This document shows positions 57,854 through 64,000 of a stretch of 64,000 nucleotides of DNA, piece by piece. Where the stretch lies: contig CAXUKO010000008.1 of NCBI GenBank assembly GCA_964251665.1, forward strand, positions 62,001 to 126,000, read 5' to 3'. Every line of letters begins with the position of its first letter. Positions within the stretch are counted from its first letter, which is position 1. The translations under genes and the position numbers were made by a program. The notes under the pieces were generated by a model that did not search any database, was not told the origin of the DNA, and saw only the letters and a program-made list of their open reading frames with translations. This DNA is from JBBQLG01 sp964251665 (GTDB lineage Bacteria; Bacteroidota; Bacteroidia; Cytophagales; Spirosomataceae).

Positions 57854-58921
57854 TTAATTATCCCTCGCTTTCGATTTATCCGGTATCAGCCACGACGCCA
57901 GAATGCTCACGGCCAGAATCGCAAGGATGATGTAGAGCGAATAAACCGTTTGGAAGCCAATGGCAGCCAACTGGTGCTCCAGCAGCATTTTTACCCCGAT
58001 GAACGTTAGCAATACCGCCAGCCCTACCTTCAGGAATCGGAACTGATCCATGATGCTCGACAGGAAGAAAAACATCGAACGCAGGCCCATAATGGCGAAT
58101 ACGTTCGAGAAAAAGACGATGTAGGGGTCTTTCGTGATGGAGAAAATAGCGGGAATTGAGTCCACGGCAAACACCAGATCCGTTACCGCTACCACCAGCA
58201 CCACAATGAACAGGGGCGTGATGAACAGTTTTTTGTCGGTTTTCCGGCGGACAAAAAAGTGGTCGATTACATTGCGGCCGTAGACGTTGAAGTATTTAGA
58301 AACGAACCGGACGACCGGGTGTTTGGCCGGTTCAATAGCTTCATCGTCGTCTTTATTGAAGAATAACTGTACACCCGTATAGACCAGAAAGGCACCAAAA
58401 ATGTACATAATCCAGTCGAAACGCTGCAACAGCGCCGAGCCGACGAAGATAAAAATGAAGCGCAGCACGATGGCACCCAGAATGCCCCACACCAGAATTT
58501 TCTTGTAAAAGCGGGGATGAACACCGAACGAGTTGAAGATCACGATGAACACAAAGATGTTATCTGCCGAGAGAGAGTACTCTACCAAATAGCCCGTGAT
58601 GTACTCCAGGGCCATATTATTTTGGAATTTGACCAGACTGGCCTCAAAATTGCCGGGTATCAGTTTGAGCTGTTCGGCGTATTGGCTGCGGACGGTTTCG
58701 AGTTGGGCCATATCCTCGATGCCGTGGATGAGGTAGCCAAATTTTTTCAGAAAGAAGTAAAATCCGACGGCCAGTAACACCCAGATCGCACTCCAGATAC
58801 CAGCCTCTTTAAAACTAACAATATGGCTTTTTTGCTTGGTCAGCAGGCCCAGATCAAGCACCATGACCAGCAGAACGAAGAGCGCAAAGCCCAGAAAAAA
58901 TATACTCTCACTACTAAACAT
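57854..58921 (-). CDS. TerC-family membrane protein
   Basis: 355 residues with about nine membrane helices. Conserved acidic residues lie in helices as in TerC/Alx (SADNIFVFIVIFNSFGVHPR and FAVDSIPAIFSITKDPYIVF). An insert of about 50 residues after helix two (MAQLETVRSQYAEQLKLIPG) marks the Alx-like subtype. Alx/TerC proteins export manganese or other metals and load secreted enzymes. The gene stands alone, downstream of the helicase gene on the same strand with the composite palindrome between. Confidence 0.92.
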   Translation of the reverse strand: MFSSESIFFLGFALFVLLVMVLDLGLLTKQKSHIVSFKEAGIWSAIWVLLAVGFYFFLKKFGYLIHGIEDMAQLETVRSQYAEQLKLIPGNFEASLVKFQNNMALEYITGYLVEYSLSADNIFVFIVIFNSFGVHPRFYKKILVWGILGAIVLRFIFIFVGSALLQRFDWIMYIFGAFLVYTGVQLFFNKDDDEAIEPAKHPVVRFVSKYFNVYGRNVIDHFFVRRKTDKKLFITPLFIVVLVVAVTDLVFAVDSIPAIFSITKDPYIVFFSNVFAIMGLRSMFFFLSSIMDQFRFLKVGLAVLLTFIGVKMLLEHQLAAIGFQTVYSLYIILAILAVSILASWLIPDKSKARDN

Positions 58922-59030
58922 AACAAGGTTGCGTGGCTGATTTTCGATAACCAGTCGGTTTGTTGCTAATCAACTAGCCGTAAAAACAGGCGCAATATCG
59001 GTAAACCGCACCGTTGTTACCCTATGACAC

Positions 59031-59061
59031 TTGGTGTATCAACCGCATTCCATTAGTTTTG
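59031..59061 (+). promoter_or_regulatory. Promoter of the glycosyltransferase gene
   Basis: TTG (59031-59033), 20 bases, TAGTTTTG (59054-59061): an exact fit to the Bacteroidota pattern. An in-frame TTG codon at 59031 is this -33 element, so translation begins at the ATG at 59067, implying a leaderless or near-leaderless mRNA. Confidence 0.7.
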
Positions 59062-59066
59062 ACCCC

Positions 59067-59807
59067 ATGTTTAATCAGAAAAAAGTAGTGGTGGTGATGC
59101 CCGCTTATCGGGCCGCCCTCACGTTGGAACGTACCTACCGTGAAATTCCATTCGACATTGTGGATGAAGTTATTCTCGTCGATGATGCCAGTCCCGATAA
59201 TACCGTTGATGTAGCCCGTGCGTTGGGAATCCGGCACGTAATCCGGCATGACCGCAACAAAGGGTATGGTGGCAATCAGAAGACCTGCTACGCCAAAGCG
59301 CTCGAACTGGGAGCCGACATTGTAATTATGTTACACCCTGATTATCAGTACACTCCGTTGCTGCTGACGGCCATGATCTCCATCATTGGTAATGAGTTGT
59401 ACCCGGTCGTTTTTGCCTCCCGCATTCTGGGGAAAGGGGCACTCAAAGGGGGAATGCCGATGTATAAATACATTGCCAACCGCTTCCTGACGCTCACGCA
59501 GAATATCCTGATGAACCAGAAATTATCGGAGTATCATACCGGCTACCGGGCCTTCTCGGGCGAGGTGATCCGGGCGCTGGACTTTACGCACAACTCCGAC
59601 GACTTCATCTTCGATAATGAGATGATCGCCCAGATTTTTTACAAAGGCTTCGAGATTGCCGAGGTGACCTGTCCCACAAAATACTTTGAAGAAGCCTCGT
59701 CCATCAATTTCCGCCGGAGCAGTATTTACGGCCTGGGCGTGCTAAAAGTGTCGCTCTATTACCGGCTCACCCGATGGGGACTAATGAACTGGAACTTGTT
59801 GAAATAG
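59067..59807 (+). CDS. Family 2 glycosyltransferase (dolichyl-phosphate mannose synthase-like)
   Basis: 246 residues, GT-A fold. VVVVMPAYRAALTLERTYRE starts the domain; VILVDDASPDNTVDVARAL binds the nucleotide sugar; VIMLHPDYQYTP holds the DxD-like metal site (here HPD); SEYHTGYRAFSGEVI and DNEMIAQIFYKGFEIAEV follow. There is no membrane helix. It probably transfers a sugar to a lipid carrier or envelope glycan. The last 41 bases overlap the convergent polyketide synthase gene. Confidence 0.92.
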   Translation: MFNQKKVVVVMPAYRAALTLERTYREIPFDIVDEVILVDDASPDNTVDVARALGIRHVIRHDRNKGYGGNQKTCYAKALELGADIVIMLHPDYQYTPLLLTAMISIIGNELYPVVFASRILGKGALKGGMPMYKYIANRFLTLTQNILMNQKLSEYHTGYRAFSGEVIRALDFTHNSDDFIFDNEMIAQIFYKGFEIAEVTCPTKYFEEASSINFRRSSIYGLGVLKVSLYYRLTRWGLMNWNLLK

Positions 59808-60969
59808 CGGCTCTTTCGCTGCGTTGTGGCTGGGCTGGCTCGCCAACGATGGCTTCCAGAATCATGGACTCCAGCGTAAGGCCCGGCCCAAACGCACAAC
59901 TCAGAATGTTGGCTGGCTCGGTTGTGTCGCCTGATTCGGTGCCTAATTCCTGCCAGATTTCGTTCAGCACAAACAGCACCGTCGCCGACGACATGTTGCC
60001 GTACTGCTTCAGAATCCGGTAGGCGTAGCGGTCTTCGTCGGGGCTGATGCCCAGCTGCGCTTCAATTACTTCCAGAATTTTGCGCCCGCCGGGGTGCATG
60101 GCGTAGCGGCCAATATCGCCGATGGTAAGGCCGCTGCGTTCCAGTAGTTTCGAGAGCAAACCGCCAATACCGCGTTTGATCACATTGGGTACTTCAGAGG
60201 TCAGCGTCATCTCGAAACCAAAATCGCTGACGTGCCAGGCCATTTCGTCGCGGCCTTCGGCCAGCAGATCGCAGTAGAATTGCCGTTGCCGCAATGTCTT
60301 GTCGGGCCGGGGCTGGCTTTCGACCAGCACAGCCGCTGACCCATCGGCAAACAGCGCATTAGACAGGAGATGGTCGGTCTCCGCTTTCTTCTGGAAGTGA
60401 ATCGTACATAGTTCGATTGACACGACCAGCACCTTCGCCTGTGGATCGGCCCGCACCATGGCGTCGGCGGCTTTCAGGCCATTAAACGCCCCATAGCATC
60501 CCATGAAGTTAATGGCTAACCGCTGCGTAGTTGTCGGCAAACCCAGCGCTTCGACCAGTTCAATATCCGGTCCCGGCGCGTACAGACCCGTACAACTCAC
60601 CGTGATCAGGTGCGTGATCGTTTGCGGATCAAAGCCCGGATAGTCGGCAAAGCAGTTCTGCACCGCTTTCAGGGCGAGCGGAAGCGCTTCCTGCCGATAA
60701 ATGGCCATCCGCTGACCAATAGCCGGAAACGGCTCCAGGCCGGGTGTATTGGGGTAAAAAGTATAGTCGCCATTCGCGCGGCCATAGTCGGCCAGCACCG
60801 AGTGCCGTTGTTCAATCCGCGTTTGTCGGTAAAGTGCCGTTAACCGTCGGCGGTCGCGCTCATCGAATTGAAGGGCTTCCGCCATAAAATCGGCGATTTG
60901 TGTCTGAGGGAATTTATGGGCTGGTACCGCTGTACCAAAGGCGTTGATGAAGCTCTCGGAAGAAGTCAT
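59767..60969 (-). CDS. Type III polyketide synthase
   Basis: 400 residues, chalcone synthase fold. The catalytic triad is C158 (INFMGCYGAFNGL), H292 (RYAMHPGGRKIL) and N325 (YGNMSSATVLF). The enzyme extends an acyl-CoA with malonyl-CoA and cyclises it, commonly to an alkylresorcinol or alkylpyrone. The C-terminal 20 or so residues (RSERAAISTSSSSLVPIG) look like an unfolded tail and overlap the GT2 gene. It is divergent from a UbiA prenyltransferase gene 188 bases away, which could prenylate an aromatic product. The usual downstream methyltransferase and oxidoreductase partners are absent. Confidence 0.93.
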   Translation of the reverse strand: MTSSESFINAFGTAVPAHKFPQTQIADFMAEALQFDERDRRRLTALYRQTRIEQRHSVLADYGRANGDYTFYPNTPGLEPFPAIGQRMAIYRQEALPLALKAVQNCFADYPGFDPQTITHLITVSCTGLYAPGPDIELVEALGLPTTTQRLAINFMGCYGAFNGLKAADAMVRADPQAKVLVVSIELCTIHFQKKAETDHLLSNALFADGSAAVLVESQPRPDKTLRQRQFYCDLLAEGRDEMAWHVSDFGFEMTLTSEVPNVIKRGIGGLLSKLLERSGLTIGDIGRYAMHPGGRKILEVIEAQLGISPDEDRYAYRILKQYGNMSSATVLFVLNEIWQELGTESGDTTEPANILSCAFGPGLTLESMILEAIVGEPAQPQRSERAAISTSSSSLVPIG

Positions 60970-61157
60970 AGAAACGGAAAGTGATGTAAACTATCTACGT
61001 TAGGTGGGCTACTCCCGGATTTGCTTCGAGGGTCTTTAGAAAACATGACCATAAGCAAAATGTTTCGTAAACGGCTGGTGAATCGCCGTTGAAAAGCTGA
61101 TGTGCCAAGTATCTTGAAAAGTACGTAAATTCAGCCCTAATCGCCAACCTTGCACTC

Positions 61158-62021
61158 ATGAGCCTCCGTGCCATCTGGTTGCACCTGCGGGTGCCCTTTT
61201 CTGTTTTTCTGTTGCCCGTGTTCTGGTTTGCCCTGAGCCAGTCGACCGCTCCTGACACGTTCAGGGTGGTGGCCGTGCTGCTTATCGTGCACTTGCTGCT
61301 TTACCCAGCCAGCAATGCCTACAACAGCTATTTCGACAAGGACGAAGGTGCTATCGGCCTGCTCGAAACACCACCACCCGTCGACCAGACATTGTTTTAC
61401 GTGGCCTGGGGACTGGATGTGCTGGCGCTGTTACTGGGTCTGTTCGTTGGCTGGCCATTTGTAGCGGGGTTGTTCATTTATGGGTTAATTTCGAAGGCGT
61501 ACAGTAACGACCGTATCCGGCTCAAAAAATACCCCGTTGCCAGTTGGCTGATTGTGGGCTTTTTCCAGGGCGGGTTTACCTATTTAATGACCTATCAGGC
61601 CATCAATAACCTGCCAATTACTGACCTGCTAACCCTACATTCAATACTGGCCGCGTTGCTCTGCACGCTCAACTGCCTGGCTCTTTATCCAATCACACAG
61701 GTCTATCAGCATGAGGAAGATGCCCGCCGGGGGGATCTCACCCTGAGTCGGCTACTGGGCGTTCGGGGCACGTTTGTCTGTGCCGTGGCCGTGTTTGCCG
61801 TGTCACTAACGGGATTCTACGTTTATTTCGAAGGCAAATCGCCTTTCTATCTCCTCCTTGCTTTCATTCTGCCCGCCATGGCCTTCTTTCTGATCTGGTA
61901 TGTTCAGGTTCACCGCGACAGTAACCGGGCTGATTTCCGGTCCGCCATGCGGATGACGATGCTGGCGGGGCTGGGTTTGAACGGTTTTTTTCTGACGCTG
62001 CTGTTTTTAAGTCGTTCATAG
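61158..62021 (+). CDS. UbiA-family prenyltransferase
   Basis: 287 residues with eight or nine membrane helices. The first Asp-rich motif is NAYNSYFDKDEG (NxxxDxxxD-like) and the second is YPITQVYQHEEDARRGD. The SKAYSNDRIRLKKYP loop is typical. The family attaches a prenyl chain to an aromatic acceptor at the membrane. True MenA/UbiA are somewhat different in the acceptor region; the neighbour type III polyketide synthase offers a possible aromatic acceptor, which is inference. Confidence 0.9.
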   Translation: MSLRAIWLHLRVPFSVFLLPVFWFALSQSTAPDTFRVVAVLLIVHLLLYPASNAYNSYFDKDEGAIGLLETPPPVDQTLFYVAWGLDVLALLLGLFVGWPFVAGLFIYGLISKAYSNDRIRLKKYPVASWLIVGFFQGGFTYLMTYQAINNLPITDLLTLHSILAALLCTLNCLALYPITQVYQHEEDARRGDLTLSRLLGVRGTFVCAVAVFAVSLTGFYVYFEGKSPFYLLLAFILPAMAFFLIWYVQVHRDSNRADFRSAMRMTMLAGLGLNGFFLTLLFLSRS

Positions 62022-62076
62022 ACAGCTGTAAAGTAGCTGTGCAGGGACTTTGTTGAAATTTTTTTCGGGCCAGGGC

Positions 62077-62106
62077 TTGACAAACGCCGGTAAACGCCTA
62101 ATTTTG
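62077..62106 (+). promoter_or_regulatory. Promoter of tRNA-Gly
   Basis: TTG (62077-62079), 19 bases, TAATTTTG (62099-62106), exact Bacteroidota pattern, 37 bases before the tRNA. Confidence 0.75.
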
Positions 62107-62143
62107 CATCCACAATTCGCCACCACAACGGCGGAAAGTCAAT

Positions 62144-62219
62144 GCGAAAGTAGCTCAGCTGGTAGAGCGCGACCTTGCCAAGGTCGAGGTCGCGGGTTCG
62201 AACCCCGTCTTTCGCTCCA
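62144..62219 (+). tRNA. tRNA-Gly(GCC), CCA encoded
   Basis: Acceptor GCGAAAG/CTTTCGC, D-arm with AGCTCAGCTGGTAGAGC, anticodon stem CGACC/GGTCG around TTGCCAA (anticodon GCC, reads GGC/GGU), T-loop GGTTCGAACCC. The discriminator is T at 62216 and CCA follows. Confidence 0.97.
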
Positions 62220-62227
62220 CGAACAAG

Positions 62228-62249
62228 GCACCGGTTTCGGTGCTTTTTT
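62228..62249 (+). terminator. Terminator between the two tRNA genes
   Basis: GCACCG (62228-62233) pairs with CGGTGC (62238-62243) around GTTT, followed by six T. It implies the leucine tRNA is separately transcribed or depends on read-through. Confidence 0.75.
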
Positions 62250-62256
62250 CGTAAAT

Positions 62257-62341
62257 GCCGGGATGGTGGAATCGGTAGACACGCCGGACTTAAAATCCTG
62301 TGGGCCACAAGCCCGTGCGGGTTCGACTCCCGCTCCTGGTA
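62257..62341 (+). tRNA. tRNA-Leu(TAA)
   Basis: 85 bases with a long variable arm (class II). Acceptor GCCGGGA/TCCTGGT with two G-T pairs; anticodon loop CTTAAAA gives anticodon TAA (reads UUA/UUG); T-arm GCGGGTTCGACTCCCGC. CCA is not encoded (ACAAA follows). It directly precedes an integrase gene and is the likely attachment site of the second island. Confidence 0.95.
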
Positions 62342-62375
62342 CAAAGCCCTCTAAAAAGGGTAAACAAGAGCAAAC

Positions 62376-62402
62376 AAAACCCGCTGATAATCAGCGGGTT
62401 TT
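62376..62402 (+). terminator. Strong terminator after tRNA-Leu
   Basis: AAAACCCGCTGA (62376-62387) pairs perfectly with TCAGCGGGTTTT (62391-62402) around a TAA loop. Confidence 0.9.
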
Positions 62403-62509
62403 GTGTTTTATGGCTTTTCTGTTTTCCCTTCTTTTCTGTTATTACCGCATTTCTTGTTACTCATTACTTGCTATCTTACCAACAGAAAGCAAAAGCGGAC
62501 TAAAAGCAA

Positions 62510-63574
62510 ATGGCAGTACAACTAAGAAAGAAAGCCCTAGCTAACGGGAAAGTGAGCCTGTATCTCGACCTCTACAACGGGGAGGAGCGCAAATACGAGT
62601 TTCTCAGACTCTACCTCTACAAACGACCCAAAGACGAGTTAGAGAAGCAGCACAACAAAGCCGTAACTCAAACCGCTGAGAACATACGAGCCAAGCGCGA
62701 ACTACAGGCCGGGGCTGAGGAGAACGGGGAGACACCGGCCGGTAAGCAAAAGATCAATTTCTTTGATTACTTCCAACGCTACATAGCCAGCTACACAAAG
62801 AAGGATGTACGTATGTTTGGCTACTCCCTCAAATACCTTAAGGAGTTTGCCCAAACTGATTACTTAGCAACGCGGGCGGTGAATGAGACTTTCTGCAAGG
62901 AGTTCAGAGAGTTCATGGATAATCACCCAAGTCTAAACGGGGAAACACCGTACGACTTCTTTGCCAAGTTTAAAAAGGTCTTGAAACAAGCCGTACGTGA
63001 TAAGGTATTCACCACAAACCCCGCTCAGGATGTGCCAAATAAGCGAGTTGATAAAGTTGTAGCCAAAGACATTTTAAGCGTTGAGGAGCTACAACTATTG
63101 GCAAAAACCTATTGTGGGAATGAAACCGTGAAAAGGGCGTTTCTATTTGCCTGTAACACCGGCTTACGTTGGTGTGATGTGAAGGTGTTAACCTGGAGGC
63201 ATATTCAAAGCGGGGCTATTCAAATGACCCAGCAGAAAACGGGCAAGCCTGTAATCATTAATCTTAATGCCACAGCTCAGCGGCTCATGGGTATAGCGGG
63301 CAAAGCTGAGGAGCCTGTATTTGTTCTCCCCTCTCATACGGGTATGTTGAAGGCCTTACGCTACTGGAAAGAGCGGGCGGGCTTGACAAAGACCGTAACC
63401 TTTCATGTAGCTCGTCACTCGTTTGCTACTAACCTCCTGATTTATGAGACTGACCTTAAATCTGTCTCCTCTCTCCTAGGCCACACCAGCCTAGAGCATA
63501 CGCAGAAGTACGTACGGGTTGTTGAGGCTCTCAAACAGAACGCTGTTAACCGCTTACCTGAGATTGAGCTATGA
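62510..63574 (+). CDS. Tyrosine integrase of a second island at tRNA-Leu
   Basis: 354 residues. The N-terminal arm-binding domain begins LRKKALANGKVSLYLDLYNG, the same subfamily as the integrase at 5197. The catalytic set is R220 (NTGLRWCDV), K243, H299-x-x-R302 (HVARHSFATN), H325 (GHTSLEH) and Y334. Sequence identity with the first integrase is modest outside the motifs, so the two elements are distinct. It is 169 bases after tRNA-Leu. Its stop overlaps the start of the next gene (ATGA at 63571-63574). Confidence 0.95.
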   Translation: MAVQLRKKALANGKVSLYLDLYNGEERKYEFLRLYLYKRPKDELEKQHNKAVTQTAENIRAKRELQAGAEENGETPAGKQKINFFDYFQRYIASYTKKDVRMFGYSLKYLKEFAQTDYLATRAVNETFCKEFREFMDNHPSLNGETPYDFFAKFKKVLKQAVRDKVFTTNPAQDVPNKRVDKVVAKDILSVEELQLLAKTYCGNETVKRAFLFACNTGLRWCDVKVLTWRHIQSGAIQMTQQKTGKPVIINLNATAQRLMGIAGKAEEPVFVLPSHTGMLKALRYWKERAGLTKTVTFHVARHSFATNLLIYETDLKSVSSLLGHTSLEHTQKYVRVVEALKQNAVNRLPEIEL

Positions 63575-64000
63575 CCGGCCAGCTAAATTTGATTTCAGGG
63601 GAAGGATTTCCTGTGAATGTATCTACAGGCAATAAGTTTACAATTTATAGATACATAATTAAGAACAAATACAGCTTCATATATGCAAGGGAAAATAAAA
63701 TGAATGTAAGATCACATGAGCTTTGGCAAAAAGTTTTGAAGGCTAAAGAAGATATAAAATACTTAGCATATGAGCAAAAACAAGCTTACATCAATGAGTT
63801 GCAAAAAGAATACTACGTTGTTTTTTATGACTGCTCTCCAACACAAATGTTTTTCACCTACCGGCTTCCTCAATTAATAAGAAATATACTGCACCAAATA
63901 CAAAAGGGAGGAATCAGATTCAACCTAAATGAATTTGACAGAGTGCCAGAGAACTTTGCAGAGTACTCAGAAGCAGATAAGCTCTACTACCTGATTGACG
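63571..64000 (+). CDS. Unrecognised protein of the second island, 3' end cut by window
   Basis: The ATG overlaps the integrase stop (ATGA), and the frame is open for 143 codons to the window edge. It reads MTGQLNLISGEGFPVNVSTG, followed by a hydrophilic, AT-rich, Lys/Tyr-rich sequence (KAKEDIKYLAYEQKQAYINE). No motif is recognised in the visible part. Base composition differs sharply from the backbone, which supports a recent arrival. Confidence 0.75.
   Translation, partial: MTGQLNLISGEGFPVNVSTGNKFTIYRYIIKNKYSFIYARENKMNVRSHELWQKVLKAKEDIKYLAYEQKQAYINELQKEYYVVFYDCSPTQMFFTYRLPQLIRNILHQIQKGGIRFNLNEFDRVPENFAEYSEADKLYYLID

Noticed and set aside
1..64000. CRISPR arrays, rRNA genes, insertion sequences with terminal repeats and intact transposases
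   Set aside because: None was found on reading both strands; the only transposase-like gene is the broken Rpn copy at 45841-46723.

Overview
The window is chromosomal DNA from a member of the Bacteroidota, most likely a Cytophagales bacterium close to Spirosoma. The reasons are a GC content of roughly 50-55% in the backbone, Bacteroidota-type promoters (TTG, about 20 bases, TAnnTTTG), and typical families: carboxypeptidase-regulatory-like/outer-membrane-barrel receptors, LytS/LytTR two-component pairs, DUF5694, dipeptide epimerase, a type III polyketide synthase and Bacteroidota-style tyrosine integrases. The genus is inferred, not shown.

Layout. Positions 1-4853 are backbone: a cut-off membrane protein, an M28 metalloprotease with a large membrane domain, and phosphoglycerate kinase (pgk). 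Positions 4934-22392 are a 17.4 kb integrative element flanked by a 55-bp direct repeat (52 of 55 identical). The repeat contains a terminator hairpin and lies between the convergent genes pgk and an outer-membrane receptor. The element carries a tyrosine integrase, a small HTH protein, a VRR-NUC nuclease, a RepA-like ATPase and a VirE-N-type primase, with an iteron-like repeat cluster before the primase. Its cargo is a DUF433/DUF5615 toxin-antitoxin pair, an LRR protein, a complete type I restriction-modification system (hsdM-hsdS-hsdR), a membrane protein, and an AT-rich pair encoding a soluble and a four-helix membrane protein. No relaxase or conjugation gene is seen. A small terminase-like protein suggests a satellite-like lifestyle.

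Positions 22404-62021 are backbone again: cell-envelope proteins, a LytS/LytTR pair with a 20-bp inverted repeat upstream, sugar oxidoreductase and isomerase genes, a three-gene epimerase/PLP-enzyme/serine-hydrolase operon, peptidases, a nitrilase, an exported ASKHA-fold protein, a decayed patch (45266-46723), redox genes with an ArsR regulator, an APC permease, a very large DUF4011 helicase, TerC, a glycosyltransferase, and a type III PKS divergent from a UbiA prenyltransferase. Several convergent gene ends hold long palindromes belonging to at least three families. At 62144-62341 are tRNA-Gly(GCC) and tRNA-Leu(TAA). Immediately beyond them a second tyrosine integrase (62510-63574) begins another island that runs off the window.

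The most striking observation is in hsdS. Five perfect tandem copies of the octamer GCGACGGA lie exactly between the two target-recognition halves. Gain or loss of one copy puts a stop codon directly after the repeat, so the tract looks like a phase-variable switch between full-length and half HsdS. The second is the unrecognised, translationally coupled, AT-rich pair at 20234-21747, whose architecture recalls RexAB- or Kiwa-like two-component phage defence.
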